Shown piece after piece: positions 23,384-33,592 of a stretch of 64,000 nucleotides of DNA. The position numbers and the translations under genes are program-made. Origin of the DNA: Xylaria sp. FL1777 (lineage: Eukaryota; Ascomycota; Sordariomycetes; Xylariales; Xylariaceae); contig MU400544.1 of the NCBI GenBank assembly GCA_022578965.1, positions 248,001 to 312,000 of the forward strand, given 5' to 3'. The notes below the pieces were generated by a model, which was not told the origin of the DNA, did no database searches, and saw only the letters and a program-made list of their open reading frames with translations. Numbering within the stretch: position 1 is the stretch's first letter; every line of letters begins with the position of its first letter.

Positions 23384-26237
23384 CTTGTCTGAGCTTTCTT
23401 TCTAGGACGTTAGAAAGGGGGAAATTCGTGTGTTTCGTAGTAAAAGGACGTGGCTACGATGGCAGCGTTGTGTGGAAGCTAGAGAGAGCTTGGAGGGCCA
23501 GACAAATCAAGCGTCGAATGGTATGAGGGGAGAACGTGATGAATTGGCCAATTGTTTCTTGTTAAGCACGATTTGAATGGACGCTTGGGTTGCTTCGGGG
23601 ATTTATGACATGGGGGGAAGAGAAGTAAGAGCCAGAGGGAAACACGTTTGCGGTAGGTGGAATGAAGGTCGAGAATGAGGCTGAGTTGAGACAACAACGG
23701 CCAACAGAAGCTTCTAGGAATCTAGGGAAAGAGTAAGAAGATAGTGGGGGGAGGGTTAGTGGAGGGGTTAGCGAGGGGTAAAGCTTTGACCAATCATCTT
23801 TTATCGTTTCGGGTCTTGGGCAGGGGTCTTTCAGGGTAGGTGGTCTAGCTTTCCTACCTAGGTACTCAGTAGGACTTGGTATGATACGAAAACAACGGAT
23901 GTCTTGGCACAAACGTAAACTAAGTTGAAGAAGATATTCTTCTTGAATTATTTGGTTTAAATTGCTAGACGTATAATACACGATGAATTTGCATGGGTAT
24001 TCTAGATATGTATACAATAAACAACAAACAACTAAAGCCAGCAAGTTGTAGGATGTGCATAGCAACACGCACTGTAGGAAAGCTGAACCATTAAGGAGAG
24101 AGAGGTAGATATCGATATTGTAGAAGCAGCATTTTAGAGACGTGAAGGAAACCTTCTTCAAGAGGCTGTACTATAGATATTATCTAAGATACATTGTCTT
24201 ACTAGACTTAATTTAGTCAATTCAACAACTTCATTATTATCTCTTCAGTCGGCCTACCATCTCGTAGCCAGCGACTTGTTCGTATTTCTGATCGTCAACA
24301 TTATATACATACGCAGATAGTAATCCCCTTTCATTAGTAGCCCCTGTCATCTATTTCTACATTACTGTAGGCCTGTGCAGTCCAGGACAATCTATATGTT
24401 ATTTAACTTTACATTTAGTATGTCATGACACCTAATACTTAAATATTTTACACACGCCTTCGTCTACAAGTCAGCATCTCTAGCATTCTCCGTCTCCATC
24501 TCATATTCTCACGCTCAGCCATATTTACTATTCTGGCGTGTGCTGACTTAAAAATTATCTCAATTTTACTTTTCACTAATTTCAGTATCACAGTCACTAA
24601 AAACTATAACAAGAGATTTCTGTAAGTAGCATATTAATTCGAAGGTATAATAAAGAGATATTCAAACAACTATAAGTGTTCATTACTAGGAAATATTAAG
24701 TATAATTAGGATCCTTGACAATCGCAACCGGATATCAATACATGAATATAGATGTTGTCCAAACATCCAAAGATCGTATTCCCACAAGAAGGGATCTCTC
24801 TGCGATCTCTGGATTTAGTAACGACGATCTATGATCGCCTCAACATCAGGGTTGTTTATAACTTTCTTAGTGGTCTCTAGGTGTGTCTATGGCCCTGTTG
24901 CTACACTAGAGCTATGGAAATGTACAAGGGAGACTAGGTGCACTTGCTATGCATTATCACATATGATATTGAAAGAAGTTGAAATGCTAAATCCTTGGAG
25001 CCGACTATTAGGCATCATAGGCAGGTTTGGCAGTACATGTTAGACTGCTGAGATATCTGCTAGGTACGGCCCCTGCTGTTTGTGGCTATCTATCGAAACC
25101 CAGCTAACGTTATCTCTCTCCTGAAGAAAATATCATGGACTTCACTATTCGATACATGTTCCGAGCTCCCGGATTATGCGGGTTGTACGAGACCATAGGG
25201 CCATAGGTCCATAGGACCATTGGTTCTTAAGCGGAAGCCGTGAGTTTGACCCTACCTTGAGTATTAGGTTGCTATTATAGGACCCCTCGCACAACATCAG
25301 TGACAAAGCGGTCTTCTACTAATAAATAAAATAAAATAAAAGCATAAATCCGTTTTCAAGTCATCTACAAGGCGTCCAATCATAATGAGTGTTGGTGTTT
25401 GAACGTTGTTATTCCGATTTTAATAGGAGGTACTGGATATAGTCTATTTTAGGTTTTGTGGTATTAGTTGTCGTGCAAGTTTATGGATGAATTATAGAGA
25501 GACGTCGTATGAATGGCTAACAAGTAAGTATGCAATTACATGGCAGACAGGTTTGCTACAGGTTGATGGGCCTTAGGGACCACAAATTAATTTATGTTGA
25601 CAACCAGTTAGCGAATAATATCCGAAAGTATGGTCGAGAATGATGAGGCTATGAGAAATGGTTTACACGACTGGAAACACATCTTGTCTTGGGCTATCTG
25701 CTGTGCGAATGACCGGAACACAGGTGGCAACGCTCTGGATGACGCTGGTAGACCAGAGCGAATGCTTATAGTCAGATAGAAATCATGTTATAGCGCAGAG
25801 TCACTGAGAAAAGTGAGATGGTCGCGCAAGAAAATGCACACATGTCATATGGCCTAACGATAGGCAGCGAGCAGCCCGCAACAGCGCCTTCAATTTGACT
25901 GATTTCAGCCCAAAGCCCAACCCTTCTATTTTCGAGGACATCAGGTCGAAAGCCGGGACTCTAGCGAACGTACATAATGCATGAATAGGTATGTACAACT
26001 GGCCCAGTCGTATTCGAAGCACAGTGATAACCCCGCCCTTGGATACAACCATGATATACATCCATCGAAAAAAACGAGAAAACAATGGCGCGCCTCCACT
26101 ATATACAAATTTTCATCCACTACCTCCAAATTCTCATATGGAATTATAGTCTTGTTGTGGCAAGACTGTTTAATAGACTCCGAAATGTGCCATCGTCGAA
26201 GCCCACGAACCGAAGGGAAATAACATACTTAATAGGC
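23384..26237. other. AT-rich spacer
   Basis: About 2.9 kb. The first few hundred bases are the cyclophilin promoter. From about 23.9 to 26.2 kb the DNA is markedly AT-rich, with no frame of coding quality. It could be decayed repeat DNA, perhaps affected by repeat-induced point mutation, but I cannot measure dinucleotide indices here. Confidence 0.5.
25192..25342 (+). repeat. Possible SINE-like remnant
   Basis: Four copies of CCATAGG/CCATTGG spaced 8 nt apart (25193-25223) are followed by a stretch resembling a degraded tRNA A box and B box (GAGTTTGACCC near 25242-25252). About 75 bp later comes an AATAAA/ATAAA-rich tail (25320-25341). The layout resembles a tRNA-derived SINE, but each element is weak. 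Confidence 0.25.
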
Positions 26238-27843
26238 ATGGCTGAAGAAGATGATAGGAGACCTGAATCATCGTAGGTGATGGACAACATACAGCACTTT
26301 AAATTGTATCTCTGACTCTTGACATAGTCCATTTGCGGGTTTCACAACCCAAGTATACTTCCACGAGGGACCCGAATTCGTAGTCCCAACCTCTCTAATC
26401 CGAAAGTGTCCCAAACTAATACCGGATGGAACTCGGTGGCCTCCTTCAGCTATACGATTAGATAACATCGCCTCGAACATCGCCCATGTTATTTTCTATT
26501 ACCTCCTCACAGGCACATATCAGAGCCTCAGGCCGAAAGGAACCTCTCATCACGAGAAGCTAGGAAGCGAATTAAGAACAGGCGTCCAAGCTTACAACGC
26601 CGCCCGGAACTACGAGCTGCCAGCCCTGCAGGAGCTCGCAAAGGACGAGATACAACGACTGGCACAAGAACTTCCTTTCCCGCTCGTGCTAAATCTACTG
26701 CGAGACTTGCATCTAGATCCGTGTGAGAGGGAGACATGGCTCGACGACTACGTGCAGTCGGGCCTCAAGGATCTTTTCCAGACCCCGACGGCATTCCTAG
26801 ACCTCACCGCTCCCCAGGTGGAGCACGACGTGGTCTCCTTCAGCAACATCATCTTGAAGTGTCTAGCCAACCTGCTTGCGAACGACGCAGCTCTGGTTCG
26901 AAAGGATCACATCGCGACAACGCCTACGCCGTCTCCCGAGCCTGCCGCGATAGAGACGGAGCCAGTTCGTTTGGACGAACCTGTTGCCGAGGAAGTTTTA
27001 GATTTCGAGGTAGAGCCGGTTTATGAGGTAGAGGTCCCGCAAGAGACCGTGGAGCCAGCACCGTCCGAGCAAGACAAAGAAGCATATCCAGTTGCAGAGT
27101 CGGAACCTATCATCGAGCAGACCACACATGAATATGCGGCGGAAGTACATGCGCAAGAGCCTGCAGAAGAACCTGCGTACGAAACTGTGGATGAACCTCC
27201 GCTCGAGGCTATGGAGACAGTTGAACCTGGACCCGAGCTTGAAGTCGAATCTCCACCCAATGCGAAATACAGTCCCACGGAGTACGCCTTCAGTCCTGCG
27301 GCATGGGACTGGAGCAGGACCACGAACAAACCGAAGAAAGAGACCCACTGGGCCGAAGACGAGCCCGTCAGCTCTCCTCCCGACCCTATTGACTCGCCGA
27401 TTCCCGCTCTTGCCGAGGAATTCCCCACGTACACTTCCCGCGTCGAAATCCCCGAGCCGGTACCTGTCCGGGACCTCTCGCACGTCCTCGACCTCCTTCA
27501 ACCTTCCGAGCCCACGGACGACGATCTGCTGTCCCACGAGGAGGTGAAAGAAAGCATCGAAGAGCCGCTCAAGAAGAGCAACAGCAAGAGCAAGATGGTC
27601 AAGAAGACGCTGTCCATCTTCAAACCCGACAAGGAGCAGACGCCTGAGCCCGAAGCGCCCAAGCCGCAATTCTTCACCCCGAACCCCGGGCTGCAGTGGA
27701 ACGTCCCGAGCTCTGAGCCCGAAGAGCCCAAGATCGCGGATGAGTCCGCGCTGCTGAGTCCCGCCTCCTCGAGCGGAGTGAAGCCGGAAAAGAAGAAGAA
27801 GAAAAAGAAGAAGTCGATTTTCCGCTCTGAAGACCCCATTTGA
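26238..27843 (+). CDS. BTB/POZ-like domain protein with acidic and poly-Lys regions
   Basis: Two exons: 26238-26272 (35 nt) and 26328-27843, with a 55-nt GT-AG intron and 516 residues. Exon 1 encodes Met-Ala-Glu-Glu-Asp-Asp and joins in phase to Ser-Pro-Phe-Ala-Gly-Phe. This opens a BTB-like fold at about residues 12-125: Val-Tyr-Phe-His-Glu-Gly, then Tyr-Tyr-Leu-Leu-Thr-Gly-Thr-Tyr, then Ala-Arg-Asn-Tyr-Glu-Leu-Pro-Ala-Leu. This is the arrangement in many fungal BTB proteins. A helical segment follows to about residue 190. Then comes a long disordered stretch rich in Glu, Pro and Val, with repeated Val-Glu-Pro-like units. The protein ends in a block of eight Lys and Ser-Ile-Phe-Arg. The partner is unknown; in the family BTB domains mediate dimerisation or Cul3 binding. 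The short first exon is inferred from phase and splice consensus. Confidence 0.75.
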
Positions 27844-27952
27844 TGATGGGACGAGGCTGTTTGCATTACTGATGCTTAATCGAGGACGCGAAGGGATTGT
27901 GGAAGGTGATTGGAAGTGGGATAGGAGACTGTACGGCGGGCATACATGTGAA

Positions 27953-27990
27953 GATGGATGGATGGATGGATGGATGGATGGATGGATGGA
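27953..27990. repeat. GATG tetranucleotide repeat
   Basis: Nine to ten tandem GATG units, about 110 bp after the BTB gene stop and probably in its 3' UTR. Confidence 0.9.
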
Positions 27991-28668
27991 CTAGAGATTC
28001 AGGCAGGGGTAGCAGTGCGAGGATTCTCCGGGGTTGATTATCACACACTCTTTTCTATGTCTCAATATAGGGCGCTAGGCGGCGGTATTCTCACTTGAAT
28101 CACAATATTAGTTTCTTTCTCGATATGATCATATAATTATCCATCAGCCGGATGTGCGTCATGGGTATATGTGCGCGCTTAGTTAATATTACTCTGTGAA
28201 AAGTACTCATGCGTTCTTTTGATATACTAATCCTCTGATACATTGCGAGAATAACTGCTGTGTCCGCGTACGGGTAAGTCAATCCTATTAATTATGCGGA
28301 GACCAAGACAGGGCTGTCGTCACTGGCATGGGATGCTCCGTCTTGACTATTTATCGTGGCTAGGCGTGTCCGTCCCGCCAACTTCTTGGTGCCGCCTACG
28401 GCCTATGCCTGACCGGAGCTTGTTACCAGCCTCTATAGCCTGCGTCAGCTTTATCTCTACGGCGGTCCTCCTCCTGATAGATTTTAGTCTCAGGGGTTTC
28501 ATTGTCTTATATCCCGGAACAACCTAAAATGGCCACGACTGCGATATCGCGGGCTTACTTACACGTAGCTGGTCGGACGGCTTCCACTGCCGTGACCACG
28601 GCCAATCATACACAGAAAATACAATAGAGATAAGCCTAAAGTGCGCGTTATGCGCTCCTCATCTGGAA

Positions 28669-28844
28669 CTATTTGCACTTATGCCGAGACTGGGCTTCAC
28701 ATAGTCCGGCGCGGACGTCGCTTGGCTTGTCGATATTTTGGCGGCCCTCGTCATCCTTCGGGGACAACCACGCCCCGGGACAGTGCGCGTAATTTGTCAT
28801 GGTCTCGGCGATGTACTTGGGCAGGTAGCGGTGTGGAGGATCAG
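28669..28844 (-). pseudogene. Coding-like exon fragment, unassigned
   Basis: The reverse strand reads about 58 codons without a stop from a TTTAG acceptor-like site to a TAG at 28671-28669. The translation is compositionally protein-like (Pro-Pro-His-Arg-Tyr-Leu-Pro-Lys-Tyr-Ile-Ala-Glu near its start, three Cys). The DNA is GC-richer than its surroundings. A CTAAC branch-like motif lies upstream of the acceptor. I found no upstream exon with a start codon. It may be the last exon of a decayed gene or chance. Confidence 0.2.
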
Positions 28845-29397
28845 CTAAAGCAATACTGAATTTAGGAAGGGGTCACGGCTCTTGACCCGTGTTAGTGACA
28901 GTTGGTTCACATTAAATATACACACACTATGTTAGGCTCCAATGTACGGTATACCTTTCAACAAGACCGTTTCGGAACCCTATAGCATGGATGCCGAATA
29001 GCATGGTTTGTTAATAATGAGAATGGCATGAGACAAAATCGTTGATTCCTCGGATTCGCTTGAAGCTACGAGTAATAGGAGATGCCGATTGAAGTCGAAG
29101 AGCACCAATAATGTGCCGGGAATGTTGTAGACACGCGCTCGCTGGATTACAAATCCACGGAGAGGTGTCGAGTCCGAGTCCGAGACGGCGGCATCGTGAG
29201 CGTTCGGCTTCGGAAAGCGCCAAGACCTTGAAGAATCCCCACACCGAGCCCGAGCCCACAGGGTTCTCGTGAGTCATACGGCTTATGCTTACGGAGTATA
29301 TAGATAGTATAGATCACTACACACGAGTCTATCCTGATACCGTTAGTTTCAACTACCATCCAGTCTTCCACACTACAACCCCGCACAAATACACGCG

Positions 29398-29853
29398 ATG
29401 GCCGCAAACAACCTCCCGAAGGGATACGCCTTGGTCGAAGGGTTCCCCTCGGTGGAGGACTACCTGCATCTACGATCGGTATGCATAACGCCCAAGACTC
29501 CTGAGCAAGCGGCCGGTTGTTGCAAAGGGAGCTGGTACGGCGTTTATATCGTGGAAGAGGCGGCGCCCACGAAACCCGTTGCAATGGGCCGGGTTGTCGG
29601 CGATGGCGCGTGGTACTTCTTGATTGCAGATATGGTTACGTTGCCGGAACACCAGCGGAAGGGCCTGGGCGATGTGATACTGAAACAGCTGCTCGCGACG
29701 ATCAAGGCGCGGGCCGCCAAGGGGACGACGTATGTCACGCTGGGCGCGGATGAGCCGGGGCGCAAGCTGTATCTAAAGAACGGCTTCCAGGAGACGATGC
29801 CGAAAGTAATGGGGATGTCGTTGCTCGTGGAGAGCGAGGGGTTGGAGCAATGA
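29398..29853 (+). CDS. GNAT-family N-acetyltransferase
   Basis: Single exon, 151 residues, with the first ATG at 29398. The GNAT fold is visible. Strands around Trp-Tyr-Gly-Val-Tyr-Ile-Val and Trp-Tyr-Phe-Leu-Ile-Ala-Asp-Met are followed by the acetyl-CoA loop His-Gln-Arg-Lys-Gly-Leu-Gly (Q/RxxGxG/A motif, about residues 82-88). The conserved C-terminal pattern is Leu-Tyr-Leu-Lys-Asn-Gly-Phe. The family transfers an acetyl group from acetyl-CoA to an amine. The substrate cannot be read from sequence; stand-alone small fungal members act on small molecules or protein N-termini. No signal peptide or extra domain. Length is normal for a minimal GNAT. Confidence 0.88.
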   Translation: MAANNLPKGYALVEGFPSVEDYLHLRSVCITPKTPEQAAGCCKGSWYGVYIVEEAAPTKPVAMGRVVGDGAWYFLIADMVTLPEHQRKGLGDVILKQLLATIKARAAKGTTYVTLGADEPGRKLYLKNGFQETMPKVMGMSLLVESEGLEQ

Positions 29854-29902
29854 GCTTCTGTACTTTAGACGGGCGGGATAAACAAACGATGTGTTGTTAC
29901 GT

Positions 29903-30454
29903 ATGATGCTGTTACCTGGCAAAGGAAGAGATACTTGCACAAGGGGTAGTTGGACGTGGCCTGTGATCCCTCGTTCGAGGCGACGGCCAGGCAAAGATGG
30001 GAGTGTGAAAGGAGACTTCTGGAGTTGCCTGGAGAAAAGAGGCATACGACACATGTACACGTGGTCGAGAAACGCCTCGCCTCTCACAAATTTACGCAAT
30101 GCTTCCAGCTTGCTGAAGGGCTACACTAGCAAGACGTATGGATGGATAACGTGTGTCGGGTATCTCAACTACATCTACTGGCGGCGGGACTGGCAGGCTG
30201 AGGTAATGAAAGCATCAGAGCCTCGGTATCGCAAGGCGTGGGACGAACTGCGTCGATTCGTCGCGTCTCCATCCTCTACCACATCCAAAATAGCAGGATC
30301 CCTGGACGAGGTAATTAGCGCTTTTAGGTCTGATCTGGAGGCAGTAAAGCAGCAGATTCGCAAGTTCATCCGAGGCACAAAAAAAGCCTATCAACGAGAA
30401 GAGTCCGCCGTCCGCCGTCCGCCGTCAAGAGCTGCGTGTACAATGACATTCTAA
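29903..30454 (+). CDS. Hypothetical ORF, Arg/Lys-rich
   Basis: An open frame of 183 codons from an ATG at 29903, starting 50 bp after the GNAT stop. The C-terminal half (from about residue 80) is helical and charged, with Trp-Arg-Arg-Asp-Trp and long stretches that could form coiled coil. The N-terminal half is Arg-rich and looks non-coding. No family recognised and no splice model found. It could be a fragment of an older gene. Confidence 0.25.
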   Translation: MMLLPGKGRDTCTRGSWTWPVIPRSRRRPGKDGSVKGDFWSCLEKRGIRHMYTWSRNASPLTNLRNASSLLKGYTSKTYGWITCVGYLNYIYWRRDWQAEVMKASEPRYRKAWDELRRFVASPSSTTSKIAGSLDEVISAFRSDLEAVKQQIRKFIRGTKKAYQREESAVRRPPSRAACTMTF

Positions 30455-30817
30455 TTTCGTAGAAACGTATTGAGAGTTCAAAGCGAATGGTAAATTGCTC
30501 CACTTGCTCTCTGTGATGATCCAAGGCCGTCTTCTCATGTCTGTGTGTCCGATCTCCAAGCATCGGCCAGCGCTTCTCCCAGATGAGTGATGTCCTTGCG
30601 ACTTCTTATACACTGTCGGACAACTTTTCCAAGCTGCCACTATGTCGTCGTCTTTGCCATCATTTGTTTCTATTGTGTCGCCAAAACCGTCCGCCACTTC
30701 CTCATCACCGAGAATGAGGTCGAAAGCTGAGAGCGGTGACAGCGGGTTTTTGCAAAACCACAGCTCTTGCGCTTCTTGACAGTATAGCAATATTTCAACA
30801 CGCCCTCCATGCTTCAT
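30425..30817 (-). CDS. Hypothetical small protein
   Basis: An open frame of 130 codons from an ATG at 30817. Composition is protein-like and Cys-containing, with an acidic centre (Asp-Gly-Lys-Asp-Asp-Asp) and a basic C-terminal third. There is no signal peptide, membrane span or recognised motif. It overlaps the tail of the weak plus-strand ORF by 30 nt, so at most one of the two is likely real. Confidence 0.3.
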   Translation of the reverse strand: MKHGGRVEILLYCQEAQELWFCKNPLSPLSAFDLILGDEEVADGFGDTIETNDGKDDDIVAAWKSCPTVYKKSQGHHSSGRSAGRCLEIGHTDMRRRPWIITESKWSNLPFALNSQYVSTKLECHCTRSS

Positions 30818-31550
30818 GACAACAGATCATCACAGCCAGCCCCTGTCAAACTCCATTATCTTGAGACACGGAGGAAGCCTTATCGCGAGACCAACCCCTA
30901 GGTAAGAGGTAAGAGGTGGGAGGTGAAGGTGAAGAATGATCGCCAAGCCAAGCGCAAATAGACAAGGGATATGGTGGAAGCGGTGGAGTTGGGCTGCGGC
31001 CAATTAGCCAAATTTGGCATGGTGAGTAATCCAAGACGAGGCGCTTTTCCTGTTTGCCATCTTTGTTTCAGACTTCAACAACATTATTTACCTGAGAATA
31101 GGCTACTTGCCTGGGTCACCGGGTCTCTACGCTCTATCTCTCGTCAGCATTGTGCACGTGGATGAATGAATGGATGAGCAAATAAACGAATGAATGAATA
31201 GGCGTATGAAGCTGACGTTGTATTAGAGTCTTTCGCTTTACTTGTTCAACTTCTCATTTACTTTCTTATTCTTTTACATTTTAATTTTATCCATGGACCC
31301 CTTGCTTATAACAGCCTCAACTCTCATCCCTGCATTCAGCGACCTACTGTTCTTTCGTACTGCCACCTTCCACTGACACCGCGCTTCCTCACGTCGTTAT
31401 CTTGCCTCGTTATCAGCGACAGCAACCAACCCAAATTACCACTACGAAGCGCGCGAGATCGTGAATCACTATTCGGACTGGTCGGGTCGCTCTACTGCCC
31501 CTTTGCGCTAGGCTGGAAGGGGTAGAGTGTAGTACTGTATAGCCTCACCC

Positions 31551-33080
31551 ATGTACTATCTTCGCCGCATCGCCATCGCGGTCGCCGTCTTCGTCTCTCT
31601 TGTCCTTCTGCTGACAACTCTGCCGCGCGCCCTCAACCCAGTCCCTCCTAGCAAGGAGAAGCTTGATGCTGACCAGCGATGGGTCAACACGTCGCCGTAC
31701 TGGCTTGATCGACAAGCTTGTCGCTGGATAGGCCTGTGTGGACTGATGCATCTTAGACCTGATCCACCAGTCAGATTTGAGTCTACCAAAGAAGGTGCAT
31801 GCGCGAATGATATGAGAAATCACTTTGCATCGCATGCCATCCGCGTAGACGCTGCGATTCAGAAGAGCAACGAGACGAGGGAGCTGAGGAAGATACCAGA
31901 TTATGTGCTCAGTTACGCGCCGCTCGTTCATCTTTACTCGGAGGAACACTTTTGGCCTTCCGATATAGATGACCATGTCAGACATGTGTTAGCCTTGGTC
32001 AACGACAGGCCAGTGAACCAAACAGAACAGTTAACTCTGTCGAGCTTAAATACGCTGGATGTTTACTCAGGGCTTGTGACTCTTAAAAGCATCGACAATG
32101 TTGAGTGCCGCCCACGATGGCTTCACAGTATAACGAACATCCCTGTTGCGTTTGAGGACGGGGATGATGATGACGACGTTGACATTGGGACCCCAGAAAG
32201 GAAAAAGCTTGAGGAAGACACGACATGGTTTGACGTCGATAAAGAGCACCCATTGCACCGTATTTCAGATCCGAGAAAGAGACCAGGCGGTGACGCACAA
32301 ATTCGGCTCCCGTCAAATCGGCCACACATATCCCTCTCTCGCGAGCAACGGCGGGTCGCGGCTCGGAATACCCAAAACAAACCCAGTGAAGAAGGGTACT
32401 CCCGAGCTCCAGCCACCCTTATATTGGTCGATAAAGGATCTGGTATTATCGATGCCTTTTGGTTCTTCTTTTACGCGTACAACCTAGGGCAAACCGTCCT
32501 TGGAACTCGATACGGGAACCACGTGGGGGATTGGGAACACGCCATGATTCGGTTCGAATCGGGCGTGCCTCGTGCCATGTACTTCAGCGAGCACGAGGGT
32601 GGCCAAGCGTATGCCTGGCAGGCTGTCGAGAAGCGCGGAAACGCAACACAACCGCAGCGTCCGGTCATCTACAGCGCTGTCGGTAGTCACGCCATGTACG
32701 CAATGCCTGGAAACCACCCTTACGTCCTACCCTTTGAGATGCTCAAAGACGTCACGGACCGTGGGCCACTTTGGGATCCCTCCAAGAATTTCAGGAGCTA
32801 CTGGTATGACTATTCGGCGGCTGAAGGCGAAGGGTTGGAACCGACCGAGGAGAACCCCAATGCGCCTACAGGCTGGTTCCATTTTAACGGTCGATGGGGC
32901 GATCAGTTGTATGGGCTTGATGATGAGCGCCAATGGAGGCTTTTTGGTCAGTACCACTACGTTACTGGTCCACAGGGACCCAAGTTCAAGAACTTGGGGA
33001 GACGGAAAGTGTGCCAGACTTCTAGGTGTCGGATATTACATTCCATCGCTGAAGGTCGGAAGGGAAGCTGGCATTCATAG
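31551..33080 (+). CDS. VPS62: Vacuolar protein sorting protein 62 (VPS62 family)
   Basis: Single exon, 509 residues, with the first ATG at 31551. Residues ~5-26 form one hydrophobic span after a short basic N-terminus, a signal-anchor pattern. The rest matches the fungal Vps62 family. A Tyr-Ala-Pro-Leu-Val-His-Leu-Tyr segment is followed by an acidic disordered insert. The conserved core comes next: Phe-Trp-Phe-Phe-Phe-Tyr-Ala-Tyr-Asn-Leu-Gly, Gly-Asn-His-Val-Gly-Asp-Trp-Glu-His, Tyr-Phe-Ser-Glu-His-Glu-Gly-Gly, Ser-Ala-Val-Gly-Ser-His-Ala. Yeast Vps62 was named from a vacuolar sorting screen; the biochemical activity is not established. The repeated His/Asp/Glu pattern suggests a metal site (inference). 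Confidence 0.9.
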   Translation: MYYLRRIAIAVAVFVSLVLLLTTLPRALNPVPPSKEKLDADQRWVNTSPYWLDRQACRWIGLCGLMHLRPDPPVRFESTKEGACANDMRNHFASHAIRVDAAIQKSNETRELRKIPDYVLSYAPLVHLYSEEHFWPSDIDDHVRHVLALVNDRPVNQTEQLTLSSLNTLDVYSGLVTLKSIDNVECRPRWLHSITNIPVAFEDGDDDDDVDIGTPERKKLEEDTTWFDVDKEHPLHRISDPRKRPGGDAQIRLPSNRPHISLSREQRRVAARNTQNKPSEEGYSRAPATLILVDKGSGIIDAFWFFFYAYNLGQTVLGTRYGNHVGDWEHAMIRFESGVPRAMYFSEHEGGQAYAWQAVEKRGNATQPQRPVIYSAVGSHAMYAMPGNHPYVLPFEMLKDVTDRGPLWDPSKNFRSYWYDYSAAEGEGLEPTEENPNAPTGWFHFNGRWGDQLYGLDDERQWRLFGQYHYVTGPQGPKFKNLGRRKVCQTSRCRILHSIAEGRKGSWHS

Positions 33081-33284
33081 CAGCATTGGTTTCACAGGTG
33101 TACGAGAGTATAATAGACAAGATACCCAATGATATGTTGCATTTAAATCAGCCATGCTGCTGAACGGCTTGTTGTTCCGCTTGCATGTAGAACAGGGTGT
33201 ATGACATTGAACTATAAATGCAATACCTAATAACCTGGGTCAGGCTGCTTCTGCGCCGCATTCACGCTCCTTGGGCACCATTAG

Positions 33285-33434
33285 CTACACACCAGGCCAG
33301 GCCAACGGTACCATCAGTTGATGGAGCGTCCGAATAAAATCTTCATTGGCTTCCAAAGACAACTTGACCTCGGTGTACGGGGCATCATACTGCTCCCTAG
33401 GTAAGCGGATTGTGGGGGAAATTCCCCTCCACAT
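33285..33434 (-). CDS. Small ORF or exon fragment, unassigned
   Basis: Forty-nine codons from an ATG at 33434 to a TAG. The translation has ordered-protein character (Arg-Leu-Pro-Arg-Glu-Gln-Tyr-Asp-Ala-Pro, then Phe-Ile-Arg-Thr-Leu-His-Gln-Leu). It could be a real microprotein, the last exon of a decayed gene, or chance. It overlaps the SYGGRG cluster, so the two readings compete. Confidence 0.25.
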   Translation of the reverse strand: MWRGISPTIRLPREQYDAPYTEVKLSLEANEDFIRTLHQLMVPLAWPGV

Positions 33435-33488
33435 CCCATCATTCGGTGTCTACCCCAGAACCCCCAGGCAGTTCCCCAACATCCCCAC
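33412..33488. promoter_or_regulatory. Cluster of SYGGRG (CreA/CRE1-type) boxes
   Basis: Five matches to SYGGRG on either strand within 77 bp: GTGGGG 33412-33417, CTCCAC 33427-33432, CCCCAG 33453-33458, CCCCAG 33462-33467, CCCCAC 33483-33488. They lie 316-392 bp upstream of the transporter ATG. In ascomycetes CreA/CRE1 represses carbon-uptake genes through such boxes. Confidence 0.4.
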
Positions 33489-33563
33489 GGCCTCTTATTG
33501 GAGCGCATAACGGTGACGGCTGGTAATCATGTCGAGAACCCTCCACTCAGTATCATGCTCTCC

Positions 33564-33592
33564 AGATCCCCTGTCCTACGGACAGGGGATCT
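33564..33592. promoter_or_regulatory. Perfect 13-bp inverted repeat, 3-nt loop
   Basis: AGATCCCCTGTCC, a TAC spacer, then the exact reverse complement. It lies about 210 bp upstream of the transporter ATG. Each arm carries CCCCT, the core of stress-response elements. It may be a dimeric factor site or an RNA hairpin. Confidence 0.5.

Larger units (their letters stand above)
27844..29397. other. Spacer between BTB-like and GNAT genes
   Basis: Holds the BTB gene's 3' UTR with a GATG microsatellite, then AT-rich and GC-richer patches. A coding-like minus-strand island is listed separately (28669-28844). The last ~150 bp should hold the GNAT promoter. Confidence 0.5.
29854..31550. other. Spacer with two weak opposing ORFs; VPS62 promoter
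   Basis: Contains the GNAT 3' UTR, two uncertain opposing ORFs listed separately, a GAAT-type repeat near 31160-31200 and a pyrimidine-rich leader before VPS62. Confidence 0.5.

Noticed and set aside
27021..27669. Two long minus-strand frames opposite the BTB-like gene
   Set aside because: Antisense shadows of the Glu/Pro/Val-rich repeat; one is almost pure Ser/Gly and the other Arg/Leu without domains.
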